Assembly (NCBI GenBank): GCA_025617745.1
Contig: CM046858.1
Coordinates: forward strand, 49,855,925 to 49,919,924
DNA length: 64,000 bases
Reading direction: 5' to 3'
From: Heliocidaris erythrogramma
Lineage: Eukaryota; Echinodermata; Echinoidea; Camarodonta; Echinometridae
Shown: positions 1 through 11,737 of the stretch, piece by piece
How positions within the stretch are numbered: position 1 is the stretch's first letter
How the letters are laid out: every line of letters starts with the position of its first letter
Position numbers and translations under genes: made by a program
The notes under the pieces: generated by a model
Seen by the model: the letters and a program-made list of their open reading frames with translations, nothing else
The model's database searches: none
What the model was told of the DNA's origin: nothing

Positions 1-1197
1 AATTTCCCTTTAACCTGCTACAGAGAAATTGTGGATTATTGGATCTCTGGGAGTAATCCTTTAGTCACTGATCGAGTTCGTGATTTGAAGCCGGAGCGAA
101 GTTTCGAAGGCGTCGTTCGTCGAAAGGCTGTGTCTTGCGAAGTGATGTGAAAGCGGGTAAAGTGATAAGAAAACTCCACGGGCCGGGCGTGGCGGTGCGA
201 ACGACCGTTGATGCCAGAGATTCGACCAATCAGTAATCAACATAGCAATCACGTGCAAGAAGTTTTCGACAATTAAGCAATGTGACTGGCTTTACGCTTA
301 CGTGCATGGCTTGCTAACTTGCGAGCTTTTTCATTAACTGAATGAATGAATGACACACTGAAAAGAGTGTCATTTTGCCCGCAGTATTATTTCAGAGTAA
401 AACTACAAGGGTTGTTTATTGTTTATTTGCTTTTCAGGTTTTGTACAACAATTAATCCATAGTAGTGACTGATCCAATGGGAGGAATAGAACATGGGGGC
501 TCATTAATATAATATGCCCCCCCCCCCCCACGTAAATCCCGGGGGCATGCACATTATTTTATCTTTATACAAGTAGAGAAGACAGAAAGCAATTCGTTGC
601 AATAGCATGCTGAAGACCAACAATTTATTAATAAATTGCTCATTGTAAGCTACATGTAATGGGCCCTATATATAAAATCATGTGTATGTCGATTGGTGTC
701 GATTTCTTTCCGTTAAAAAAATCTGCTTTACATTAAAAAAAATCTCTTTACAGCAGATTTATGCGCATTTCAACCTTTTCATACTACAAGGTTACAAATG
801 GGCACGATAGGCCTAGCTACCTGTATAGCAAAGCACACAGTTTGAGCTCTTTGTCATAATTAGCAGCAAAAATGTCAGCTGAATGTTGGTTATTGATTTG
901 AAGCACGCTTGCTAATTATGATAATGCAACAGTGTGAATCTCCCTTTTATTGTCTGGTATCACGCATGGAGGGGACTACAGGGAAGGGCAGGTGTTTTGA
1001 CATTCTTTTAACATGAAAGCTAATGGATTGATTCAGACGTTCATTTGATCTATGTGCAATTACGGGCGTGAATCCACATTAAGGCAACAAACATTAGTCT
1101 ATAATCATGCAGGTAATTGTCAACGTATTACAAATATCTTGAAATTACTCCTATTTGATTATTAAAGAAGGGGAACGGTGTCTCAAAAAGTTGCACT

Positions 1198-1200
<3 letters not shown>

Positions 1201-1251
<51 letters not shown>

Positions 1252-1345
1252 GTAATAATAATAATAATAGTAATAATAACAATGATAATAATAGTGATAA
1301 CAATAACAATCATACTGATGATAAAATGATAATAATGATGATAAT
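1201..1345. repeat. (TAA)n microsatellite, degenerate at one end
   Basis: About 17 clean TAA units followed by interrupted TAATAG, AACAAT and GATAAT variants. The Asn-rich and Ile-rich open frames over it are artefacts of the repeat. Confidence 0.95.
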
Positions 1346-1610
1346 AATGATTATAATAATGTTAATTATTACAAAAATATATAAATAAACAGCACGCCCA
1401 GATCTTGACCTTTTTTTTAAATAATGGTAAAGGAATCCCCTCCTACATTACACACACACACTCTAATGATAAGGTTGTAGTCACAGGAAGGACGGAGGGA
1501 CTGCACGCCATAATCCGAGGGACGTACTCTTATTGTTTTTTCTTCCTTACAAACGATTCTTAGTTAAAACAAACTACTCAAAAGAAAGAAAATAATGAAT
1601 CTCGGACAGA

Positions 1611-1735
1611 CTCTCTCTCTCTCTCCTACTTTCTCCCTCTCCCTCCTTCTCTCTCTCTTTAAGTCTCTCTCTCTCTCTCTTACTCTCTTTTATCCCCTCT
1701 CTGTCTGTCTATTTTTCTGCCTTTTTTTTTCTCTC
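1611..1735. repeat. CT-rich microsatellite
   Basis: Interrupted (CT)n with ccct and gtct variants. No gene is seen around it. Confidence 0.9.
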
Positions 1736-3389
1736 ATATTCTCTTTTTGATATTATGTGCTAGACACAATTTCACATGAATAGCATTGACAAGCTGCCAA
1801 CTACATCCCACGTTTGTCTGGTCAACCTGAATAACGATTACAATTCCCTTCTATACAGAAATACAACTAGTACTACACACAAGTGGTCAATCCAATACAT
1901 TTTGTATAAATTAGCTCTGTATGTAAACTTTAAATCTACTTGTATGTCTGATCAAGTGGTGTAGATACGCTTTCATTATCTATTGATACTGAAGAATGAT
2001 TAATACATTATCACACACACATGTACACGCTTGTGGTTATGCATGCCTATAATACAATTCTCAATATTTGTTATTAACCTCAAACGGTTCACCACAGAAC
2101 AATAGAAAACTGATTCTTGTCCGAAAAGTTATTTCAAGTACACAAATATAAGAAGAAAGACTTTCAGTTGTCACTAGTATTTTGAGCCTCCAGAAGTTTA
2201 CAGTATAATTCATTGCACAATCCAGAAACAAATTTCTCCCAAAATGTCCCCCACGGAATTTAAGTTAATAAAGATTCACATTCGGTCTTGTCTAACATTT
2301 GTTCCGAAAAAATCTCTAACAAGGAAAAAAAGTTTCGTATTTTACGGTGGTGCTTTTTCACTCCAAAGACGACTGACAGCATCCTAACAGCACCCCAGCA
2401 ACCCTAGCTTAGGCCTACAGGTCCATGGTGTACCCCAACCATTGCGGCAAAGAAGCTTTGGGTCTACCAGAAGGCCTAATTAAGAGCTAAAAACAACTTC
2501 CTCTTCACCGATGGGATTTACTTCGGCCTTGAACTTCAAACATCCTTTATCTGAAGCAGACATCCGGATTAAGCCATGAAAATGATGAGCAGCCTCGGTT
2601 AAAATATCAGACGATCAAGAAGGACACAATTCTCAAAGGGGGAGGGGGTGACCCACCCCTGGATCCGCCTGTGGTTCATCATCATAATTTCCAATATGTC
2701 ATAGCCCAATTTTACGCTATCATTGAAATTTGGTTTTTAGTGCCCTAATATTTTATCCGATATTATAATGCAGAATCATATTGAGATTACGCGAATATTT
2801 TTAAGCTTTAGATCGGGTGTACGCATACATTATCCACCCAATGGCATTATTTTTAGTCATTGTTTTCTGGGAATTCAGAGGGCATACTGTGTGTGATCGA
2901 ATCTCTTTGGCTCAAACTTTGAACAGCGCCATCTACGACTGGAAGCCATATACTTTAGCAAGTGATGCCCGAGTTCAGACCACTGATCCCTACGTTGATT
3001 TTTTTATTTTAACGTAGAGCTCAGTGGTTCAGAAACTTCAGATGCCACAATTATTGGCTCGGCCCACTGTACCGCATTTCTATCTGAAGAAGTTTGTAGA
3101 AAATAATGTGACAGTCCAAGGAAGAATAATGAAAGATGATTGTATTGATTTTATTAATTTTGTAAACTACCAAAATATTTCATGATAAAATCCATTGTAG
3201 CAGAAATTCGTCTTTTAAAAACCATGCCCATGACTTTCGAATCCTGATATCAACCCCAAATCTTTGATAATGCGGCGGTATATGTTACCCACATGCAGGA
3301 TGTCAGGTCTTTCCGGACTTTGCCTACCCCCGCTCCCTCCCTGTCGGAAAAAAAAAATTGAAAGGAAGAAAGATAGGGAGAAAACGAAA

Positions 3390-3490
3390 AAGGGAAGGAG
3401 AGAGAGAGAGAGAGACAGAGAGACAGAGAGACAGAGAGACAGAGAGACAGAGAGAGAGAGAGAGAGGGGGAGAGAGGGAGGGAGGGGAGA
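3390..3490. repeat. (GA)n / (GACA)n microsatellite
   Basis: Purine run with agag and gacagaga units and ggga at the 3' end. Open frames across it on both strands are low-complexity shadows. Confidence 0.95.
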
Positions 3491-4354
3491 AAAAAAGAAC
3501 ATAACCCACTTCTAAACACTCTGCTCTCTGTCGCTCCTACCTCGCATTTTGTCCGTCTACAAGACCAGGGGAGCGTTTCATCAAGCGTTTTGTCAGTGAT
3601 TTTTTTGTATTTCTATTTTTTCAACTGGGAAGTAAAAAACAAAGAAGAAGATTTTACAACACCTCTTGCTCTTCAGAAAAAGAAAACAAAGAAACATAAA
3701 TTTCAGTGCAATATTTAAAATTGTTTCCAATTCTATAGCTTTTTTTCTCTCTTTCACATACCGTACAAAACCAGTGAAAATAGGTCCACAGATCGTTACC
3801 AATTCAGGAGTACACAATTTTGTCAAGTTCATTTTATTCGTTTCACTTTTCTGAATACCTCAAACACTGTTCTATACCAACAAAATTCACAGTTAGATGT
3901 GATTTTCGAAACTTTATTCATAGCTAAAATAATTCATGAACGTTATACAAGTTCTCTCTGACTAGGTGAGGCTTGATTACTTTAACCAATTTTCTTATTA
4001 CACAATCAATTCATTCATTCATTCATTTCTTTGTGACACTTGCCCTACAAACAAGGGCATGTCGCTCCTGCAGACTACTGGCGATGAAGTCCGATCAAAA
4101 TTATGTGATTCTGTAAAATAGAATAAGAGAATCATTGAGGCCTACTTCAATAACCCATCTTCTCTGTATTCATAACCTACATGATCTATCTAAACTATTG
4201 AAAAATGAGTAAATAAATGAATGAATAAAGACTTTTGTTAAATGAATCTAAAGGAATTTCTACAGCTATGGTAGCTTTGTTCGTCACCTATTGAAATGTT
4301 CAAACATTACAATGACTTATAGTACGATATCTTAACATGATTTCTAGTGATATT

Positions 4355-4530
4355 GGGGTGTTGCAAGAAAGTTGCAATCAATTGCAAATTGTAAAGCAAA
4401 TTAGAACAACCATTTTGAATGGTTCAGGGTCTGCCCATTCAAGAAGATGCGCTTGCAACAATGATTTTGATTGGTCAGTACCGATCAGTTGCAACTTGCA
4501 ATCAATTGCAACTTTCTTGCAACATCATAC
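4355..4530. mobile_element. MITE with TIR GGTGTTGCAAGAAAGTTGC
   Basis: Inverted ends GGTGTTGCAAGAAAGTTGC and GCAACTTTCTTGCAACA extended by TTGCAATCAATTGCAA palindromes, about 175 bp in all. A second member is at 21736-21860 in NUDC intron 7. No coding capacity. Confidence 0.8.
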
Positions 4531-4787
4531 AATAGGGTATTGAAATTGCCCTCGCTTTGACTTTTTTTTTTTTTAGTCTTTGCGATTGTGTTAAAAGAAA
4601 ATGAATGAGATTTATCTCATTTTGTTAGCCAGTACCGGTATATTTTATCTGCCCACTTGAAAGCGACACCATTGACGTTAAGTCTATACTTTAACACACT
4701 TCTGGCTCTAAACAGACGAAAGTCATACGTTAGAGAAGCGGCATGTCCAAGGAATGAATCGGATTTCTTTAAAAATGATGTGACCGA

Positions 4788-5042
4788 CTAGACTTGCAGC
4801 AGCGATTTCTTCTCTTTGCGCGTCCCTGCTTCGATCAGGCTATCTTTTTCTTCACCACTCTTCCGACGTCGACAACGTATACAAAGACACGCCATCCTGC
4901 ATACGACCACGCTGATGATACCGAGTGTGACCAGGATGAGGATGTTGAAGATGATTGGGAGGGGCTTGAGCGTGTGGCATAACCTGTCAATCAACTTGAT
5001 GAAGGCATTACTGCTGGTACCCATCCAGTCGCATTTGGGTGT
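4788..5042 (-). CDS. Membrane-protein gene exon 3: membrane span and tail
   Basis: 84 codons plus TAG after acceptor ttcttatag: TPKCDWMGTSSNAFIKL, then a hydrophobic run IIFNILILVTLGIISVVV, a Cys/Arg juxtamembrane segment and a Lys/Glu-rich tail. Linking it to exon 2 rests on order, strand and phase; it could belong to another gene. Confidence 0.5.
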   Translation of the reverse strand, partial: TPKCDWMGTSSNAFIKLIDRLCHTLKPLPIIFNILILVTLGIISVVVCRMACLCIRCRRRKSGEEKDSLIEAGTRKEKKSLLQV

Positions 5043-8000
5043 CTATAAGAATGACAAAAAGTACAATAAAGATCATAGCAGAGAAAAAATTCTCTTTGTA
5101 ATCATGTAAATGGAAATCTTGTATGTTTTGGAAGATAGCCATTATAATACGTTTTCAGTGATAAATAATATACTGTAATTACATCTGCAAATTGTGTCTT
5201 TTAATCCAAATAAAGTTTTGTATGGTAAAAACCTTTGAAGAAAAGTTCTTTTTGCCTTTTTATTGTTTACACTGACGTTTAGATCAGTGTGCTCTGATAT
5301 ATTCAATAAAAAATTACTTCCTTACAAACATTATTTTCCAACAGCCAATTATGTGGTACTGCATGCCCCTCCCTCTTATTCAAAATATTCTACCGACGCC
5401 CTTGGATCGGCCTATATTGTATCACCATCGTGCAAATAACATTATGATTCAAAATATATTATGACATGAAATCTTTGTAATGCAAATTAAAACTGCAAAC
5501 CGTTATGTTCGTAAGTCTTTGTGTGATGCCTTCTTTAAAGCTGCCGCTTGTTGAGGACATATGGTCATAAATGTTGTCATAGAAGTCGTTTTCTTTAGAA
5601 TTCGAATCGTTGTCGTCCCCTTTAAGATTCACGTTCCAGAATTCCCGAGGAAGTTCTGTCTGGGTCGACTTGGTAGACGCCTCAACGACACCGTGATCAG
5701 TCGACAGTGATGATATCATGTCGTCATCCAATCCGATGGCGTACTGTTGTGTCGCTGGCGATGATGGTTGGTTGTTTACCAATACAGAGCTCATACCAAC
5801 ATCTGTCGCATTCCATTGGTTTGCGAAGTCAGTCTGGCCCAGACTCAAGCTAGCTGTATCAACGCCAGAAGACAGTGATGATGTTTCCATCCCTGGACCA
5901 TCTGTTTGAGAATCGTTTCCACTTGAAGCTGCAGCACTGGATGATGTGGAGTTTGTTGATAGCAGAGTGACATTATTCTTTGACTCAGTTTCCTCATTTG
6001 AAAACGCCTGTGCTAAGTTGTGCAATTCGCCTACCATATCCGTGTCATCCGCATCGACTGTTTCAGGTTTCATCACTTCGTCTTGCTGGTAGTTATTTTG
6101 AAGAGATAGTGCTGTTTCTTCTCCAAGGTTTCCCAGGACAGTGTCGATATCTTTAGTGCTGTTCTGTGGCTCTTGCCCCTGTCCACCACCCTGCAGACCA
6201 GCGTTTTCAGGTTTTATTACTTCGTATTGAGGATAGCCATTTGGAAGAGGTAATGCTGTCTCTTCTGCAAGATGATCAAGGGCAGTTTGGATGTGATCAG
6301 TGGTATTATGTGGCTCTTGCCCTTGTCCATCCTCCTTCTGCTGAGTCTGTACACTCTCCTGTTCTTGGTAATCCCGGAAAAGGGCGAGGGCTTCTTTGAG
6401 AGATAGATTTGGGTTTAGAAATGGTAGTGATTGACTGACAGAAGGCTGTGATGTCGGTGTTTCCTTGTTAACATGGTTGGTTGTCGACACATTAGATACA
6501 GAATCGGTAGATCCGTCATTATTCTGGACGCCATTAGTGATGTCAACAGCAGCAGAAACGGTTTCTGAGTCTGACAGTTCTTTAATGCCACCATCTTTGC
6601 TGCTATTCCCAAGGCTGATATTCGTGACGGTCACTTCTTCATATACAGCGGTAGTAGCGATGTTATATTCGTCATTATTCCCCTCATTTTCCACGGTTTG
6701 GTCGACGATAGGCTGATCAAGGTTAGTCTGATTATTCAGGAGTTTAATGTCGACGTCAGGTTCTTTCGTATCATGCATGAATTCAGAAAGCTTGCCGAAG
6801 AGATCGAGCCACGAGAAAGGTGATTTCGAGTCATCCTGAATTGGATAATAAATGATTGAAACATTAGGAACTATGAAAAAATCAATGTTGTCTCAGATTT
6901 TGATTCAGAGAATGTAGAAAAACTGAAAAGAACACAATCATTGCAATAATCATCCATAATTTAGAAATAGACTAGTTCGGTTGTTCTAAACCTTGTCCGA
7001 GGTTTGTTTTACTTAACGGCAGAGGCAGCGCTCCCGGGAGGGGGCGGGGCACAGTGCCCCCCTTTCAATTACCCCCAAAGTGCCCATTTTTATCTATGAA
7101 AAATGCCCCTTTTCATAGCTGACAAATGCCCCCTTTTTTCGTATAGTGCATTTTTTTCTTTCTAATAAGTGCCCTTTTACCTTCTGATAAGTGCCCCCTT
7201 TAACCTCAGACATTACTGCCCCTTATGAAATCTAATAATTGCCCTTTTATGTGTAATTAGTGCCCATTTCCCATTCTAATAGTGCAATTTTTCCTTCTGA
7301 TAAGTGTCCCTTTTCAATTCTGATAAGTGCCCCTTTTCCTTCGTATAACTGCACCCCTTCTTCTTTCTGATAAATGCCCTTTTCACCTTCTGATAAGTGC
7401 CCACTTTAACTTCATACATTACTGCCCCTTTGAAATGTGTGCCTTTGTGTTTCGTCTAATTAGTGCCCATTTTCCGTTCTAATAGTACAATTTTTCCTTA
7501 TGATAATTATGTGCCCTTTTCACCTCTGATAAATGCCTCTTTTTAAGTGCCCCTTTTACTTTTGATCAGTGCCCCTTTTTTCTTTCTAACAGTATTATTT
7601 CCCCTTTTGGTAAGTGCCCATTTTGTCTTCTGATAAGTGCCCTACCTATATACCTATATATATTTGATATATTGTACCTATATACTCCTTTGCGCTTATG
7701 AACTGTGCCCTAAAGTCCACAAAAGAGCCATAAAGGTCTACCTACCTCCAAATAATCAGAGAGGCTTCATAATAATAGATTACCCTACTGATATCAGCAC
7801 AATGAAAGACAATGGTGCAGGGGCAAGAGGGGCACAATTCCCTAAGTTATACAAGAATGAGAAGTGCCTCTAAATCATAACAGGAAAGAGGACAATTTTG
7901 TTCTAAAATTTTTCCAAAGCCTTCTTATCATATTAGGAAAATCGCTGCTATTCAAAATATCTTCAATATTTTGCTCGCTCGCAAATGAATAAGCAGACCG

Positions 8001-8876
8001 TTACACTCAACTGCAAAGTATAATTTATCTAGAACCATGTTAAGACATAAACAATAATGTGTCGAAAATGATCCTCGATAGTGTATTAATCAGACTGTAC
8101 CGGTATGCTAATATCTGAAAGTGGTATTTTCCGCTTTGTTTTCACTCTTTGTAGGTGCCCTTTTCCCCCAAAGTGCCCCATTTTGTTGGTGCCCCCCCCC
8201 CCCCACTTTGTAAGACGCTCCACCGCCCCTGCTTAACAGGCGTACGAGGTGGGGTAGGGGGGGGGGGGCTATGGGTGCAGCCCCTCCGCCAACAGAGGAT
8301 TTTGGAAGTGGTGATATTTCGGCAACTGAAACTACTTCTTGTGCTTGCTCGCTTCGGTCGCTCGCAAAAAAAAAAATAGAACGTTATTTGAGCAAAAGAC
8401 GTCAGCTCCCTTGCGAAAGTGTGCCCGTACGCCTATGACATATTTTATGTAAGGCGGATTAAATCCTTGAAGGAAAACTATCAACAGGTAAATTACATTT
8501 GTCACTAATAGTCTTGAAAAGAAGCACCCATAAGCCGATCTAGTAAATATAACGGCAATAATACATGATGAGGCAAGCCACCTCCCCCGATATTATATCT
8601 CTTTGTATTCATTCTAAAATACACAATGCATGTACTTCTAGTCGTCTCGTCGAAATCTGTTGGAGTGACTGAGGACTACCTCAAATAGAAAGTACATTAT
8701 TTTACTATTTACATGATTTTGTGGGAAAGAAAATGTGTCAGCTGTTAGATATTGATTCGAGCTGATCGTATACTGACACGGGTAAACACCATACAGTGCA
8801 AATGGTCTGTCTTTATCCGCCCCTGCTGTATATAATTCGCCCTCTCTCCCTGCCCTTATATGTCTAGCTCTTTTAG

Positions 8877-8926
<50 letters not shown>

Positions 8927-9003
8927 CTCTCTCACCCTATGCCTCTCTCGTTTTCCTCTCTCCCTCTCCCTCTGCCCCATCTCTGTGTATATTATTATCT
9001 CGT

Positions 9004-9053
<50 letters not shown>

Positions 9054-10694
9054 TTCGTGTTTCTCTTTGTTCTTATTTTTTTTTCTCGAATGAATGTAGA
9101 CATGACTATACCCGCTACTACTATAAACAAATAAGTTATTAAGAAGTTGTTGAGAAGGGGCTTCGCTACGATGTCCCATTTTAGATAATTGTTATATTAT
9201 TAGTTTCGTATAATCATGGCCTATTTGAAAAAAAGAATGATATGACAATGTGCTAAATTACAGGAAATTTTTTGGGACAAAAATATTTGATTTTATATTT
9301 TAAGAGTATATTAGGTTTGATTTGATTTTTTTTTAATTTACCAAATATCAAAACATATAAATCATAACATAATATCGGAAGGATCGCCCTGCTCAGCTGT
9401 GCCATTGCAGCACAGGTGGCCTGCCGGGGTCCACTTAATAAAACACACAAACTAGAGAATATAACATATCACAAATTAATCACTATATCAAACCAATAAT
9501 TGTATATTTTAGTAACATGCTCCCACCCATCCAGTGACCCAGGTCTATATGAATCGACGTTATTGGCGTCCATGTCTGCAAACTCGATACGTTAACTTAC
9601 TTATCATCAAAACGTTATTTAGCTGGACAACAAAGGACAACATTCCTAGATTAACACAAAGATCTTTGATGTATATTATGTTCTCGCAATTTCTTTCACA
9701 TTTGAATTTATTTCCACGAGATTTGCCAAAGCTGTTGTATATGTTATTTCCTTACTATAATGTTATTAAGAATAATTTATTCCAATGTATACATGTATTC
9801 AAAGCATTCGCTTGGATCCAGCTGAGGCACTATATCGGCTTGTCTTGTTCAAAAACTCATCTGCCCCCGACAAGGGGAATTAATTAATAAAGGTTGAGGA
9901 TTTGTCAATCTGTCGGTCAATTGAATCTGGTGTCGCCGAAACCACTAACCCGTCTCCGTGGTCTAGTGGTTAAGGCATTGGCGTTCTAAGCCAACGACCC
10001 TGGTTCGATTCCCGGCGGAGACATTTTTTCAGCCTTTGCAAAAATTTCAAAAAGGGAGGACAGCTCTGGGGAACTTTGATTGAGCTACGCAACGTTATTC
10101 TCGCAATTTCTTTCACATTTGTATTTATTTCCACGAGATTTGCCAAAGCTGTTGTATATGTTATTTCCTTACAATAATGTTATTAAGAATAATTTATTCC
10201 AATGTATACATGTATTCAAAGCATTCGCTTGGATCCAGCTGAGGCACTAGCGGCTTGTCTTGTTCAAAAACTCATCTGCCCCCGACAAGGGGAATTAATT
10301 AATAAGGTTGAGGATTTGTCAATCTGTCGGTCAATTGAATCTGGTGTCGCCGAAACCACTAACCCGTCTCCGTGGTCTAGTGGTTAAGGCATTGGCGTTC
10401 TAAGCCAACGACCCGGGTTCGATTCCCGGCGGAGACATTTTTTCAGCCTTTGCAAAAATTTCAAAAAGGGAGGACAGCTCTGGGGAACATTGATTGAGCT
10501 ACGCAACGTTATTTCCCCCAATTTCTTTCACATTTATATATATATATATATATAGAAAGAAAACTGATAAAAGCGTTTGTAATGCATTGTGGCCAATTTT
10601 ATTTTATTATATAAAAAAAAAAATGGCCATAATGCATTACAAACGCTTTTAGCAGTTTTCTTTCAATTTGTTTGAGCCGATACGTGAAACCTTA

Positions 10695-10725
<31 letters not shown>

Positions 10726-11082
10726 CCGTTGAATGATTTCTTTTAATTCTAATGAAATACCATTAAGCTGAGTATATGATACATAAAATCGTATACAAAA
10801 ATGCAAATCCATATTAAATGGCTCATTTTACAGGAAAAGTATACGTTCTCTCTTGCACAGTCATGAAACCGATCAAAAGAAAAAAACAAATCACTCTAAA
10901 TCATTAGACTGGAAACGGCATACCATCTCATCCAAAGAAAAATGTAAGGAAAACTGAAGGTATATGTATATTTTAAGAACTAAAATTACCTGTATTCCGT
11001 CTGGGATATGAACATCTTCGCTCATTTGAGCTCTTATGCCAATGACGACACAAACCAACAATCCAACAACTAAGAGTTTCAT
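4788..11082 (-). CDS. Unrecognised type I membrane protein, putative 3-exon gene
   Basis: Proposed exons 11082-10990, 6835-5501 and 5042-4788 give 560 residues, all junctions phase 0. Exon 1 encodes a signal peptide (MKLLVVGLLVCVVIGIRA, cleavage near 18). The ectodomain (about 20-500) is acidic and rich in Asn, Ser and Thr, with about a dozen Asn-X-Ser/Thr sites and almost no Cys. Two direct repeats starting GQGQEP (residues 201 and 249, period 48) share EETAL and EV-KPE, with a weaker third unit. Exon 3 adds a membrane span (about 504-523), then CRMACLCIRCRRRK and a charged tail. I know no family match. The exon 1/2 junction is good; the exon 2 donor ACG/gtttgc is weak. If unused, the frame stops at 5459 and gives a secreted protein. 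Confidence 0.55.
5501..6835 (-). CDS. Membrane-protein gene exon 2: Asn/Ser/Thr-rich ectodomain
   Basis: 445 codons after acceptor caattcag, beginning DDSKSPFSWLDLFGKLSEF. It is the longest open frame in the window and is not low-complexity, which argues that it is coding. It carries the 48-residue repeats and the glycosylation sites. The frame continues to a stop at 5459 if the weak donor at 5500 is not used. Confidence 0.7.
7016..8235. repeat. GTGCCCCTTTT minisatellite and its flanks
   Basis: From about 7060 to 7644 a 20-25 bp motif (ctgataagtgcccctttt and variants) repeats about 25 times; further gtgcccc units reappear at 8154-8195. The outer ends (gggagggggcggggcacag and gacgctccaccgcccctg) resemble ends seen at 50700, 54170 and 58140, so this may be one non-autonomous element whose core has expanded. 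It lies in the membrane-protein intron. Confidence 0.75.
8236..8860. other. No feature recognised, 8236-8860
   Basis: Intronic on the minus strand if the membrane-protein gene is right. Contains a poly(G) run near 8259-8268 and poly(A) near 8366; no exon or element ends seen. Confidence 0.4.
8877..9050. repeat. (CT)n microsatellites, two blocks
   Basis: Long CT tracts at about 8877-8932 and 9009-9050 separated by a degenerate CT-rich stretch. The Leu/Ser open frame over it is an artefact. Confidence 0.95.
9952..10022 (+). tRNA. tRNA-Arg (anticodon TCT), copy 1
   Basis: 71 nt cloverleaf: acceptor GTCTCCG/CGGAGAC, D stem GTCT/AGGC, anticodon stem TTGGC/GCCAA with loop GTTCTAA (anticodon TCT), T loop TTCGATT. 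The T stem is CCTGG against CCCGG, so it has a central T-C mismatch that copy 2 lacks. A box TGGTCTAGTGG and B box GGTTCGATTCC are intact, and a TTTTTT Pol III terminator starts two bases later. Confidence 0.9.
10366..10436 (+). tRNA. tRNA-Arg (anticodon TCT), copy 2
   Basis: Same cloverleaf as copy 1 but with a fully paired T stem (CCGGG/CCCGG), so probably the better gene. It is followed by a TTTTTT terminator. It sits 414 nt after copy 1 within a duplicated segment. Both genes lie antisense in the first intron of the putative membrane-protein gene. Confidence 0.95.
10555..10664. repeat. Near-perfect 41-bp palindrome flanked by TA repeats
   Basis: Arms 10555-10595 and 10624-10664 are inverted copies with 2 mismatches in 41, around a 28-nt AT-rich loop. 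(TA)n runs lie on both outer sides (about 10536-10554 and 10699-10722), as expected for a foldback MITE inserted in a TA microsatellite. Confidence 0.85.
10990..11082 (-). CDS. Membrane-protein gene exon 1: signal peptide
   Basis: 31 codons, MKLLVVGLLVCVVIGIRAQ then MSEDVHIPDGIQ, ending at CAG/gtaatt. The hydrophobic core and small residues before the cut look like a real signal peptide. A TATA-like gataaaat lies about 65 nt upstream on this strand. Confidence 0.6.
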
Positions 11083-11737
11083 CCTTCCTTATCTTCTAGA
11101 GTACTGCTTTATCAAAGAAATGACGATTGAGGAGAGAGAAGTTCCGGGATTTTATCAAGCAATTATACCACTCGTGCTGTGTCGTATGTTTCTTCTTTAA
11201 TCCAGATTCTACATACTATGAATAACGAGGATGATGGTAAACAGTTTCGACGGAAAGTGTAGAATTTAACTATTTCGTTCCTTGCGACGATTAAGGTGTT
11301 TCGTCAAACCAAATAGTAACATCGCTCCGATGATAGAACATGTTAATATGATAATGATTGTCGTTACTGGCATGTTATAGCTGAGATAATGATTCAATTA
11401 GTGTATTTTACACAGTCCGTGTACAGCTATTATCAGTTGAGTAAATAGTGAACGTCGAAAGTGATTTTTGTGCGTGGCAGTGATTATAGTAAATCATAAC
11501 CTTCTCCTAATTCTCTGTTAGGTGTGAATATTTCGGCCTTCATATTGGATAGAATCGGTGTGATTGTGGTTTGTGGGTAACATCTGTTGCAGGAGCGACT
11601 AAATAAAAATCGTAAAATGGGGTGATGGAGGCGGGAGGGGGTGGGAGGTGTTTATAGGCATATTGCATTATAGGAAATAGCAGTTTGTGAGCGAGCTGTA
11701 GCTATTATGTATTATGTTCAAAGGTATTGGTAATTTA
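11083..11737. other. Upstream region of the membrane-protein gene; nothing else recognised
   Basis: Probably holds that gene's promoter (gataaaat near 11145 on the minus strand). No RNA gene or element ends were recognised. Confidence 0.35.

Larger units (their letters stand above)
1..4350. other. No gene recognised, 1-4350
   Basis: Apart from the microsatellites above, no exon with recognisable homology or convincing splice sites was found. About 60-220 is relatively GC- and CpG-rich and could be promoter-like. A small hairpin at 2977-3033 pairs gaccactgatcc-cctacgtt with its complement. Confidence 0.5.
9681..10535 (+). repeat. Tandem duplication (about 417 bp unit) carrying the tRNA-Arg genes
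   Basis: The segment from ttctcgcaatttctttcac through the tRNA gene and its 3' flank is repeated head to tail (9681 and 10098), with a short third partial copy near 10518. Copies differ by scattered substitutions and small indels. Confidence 0.9.

Noticed and set aside
1155..1388. Asn-rich 77-codon frame and Ile-rich antisense frame
   Set aside because: Direct translation of a (TAA)n microsatellite.
3215..3519. Overlapping Ser/Leu-rich and Arg/Glu-rich frames
   Set aside because: Products of a (GA)n repeat on both strands; no splice sites or homology.
5718..6716. Plus-strand frames opposite the 445-codon exon
   Set aside because: Antisense shadows; the minus frame is longer, uninterrupted and has a matching acceptor.
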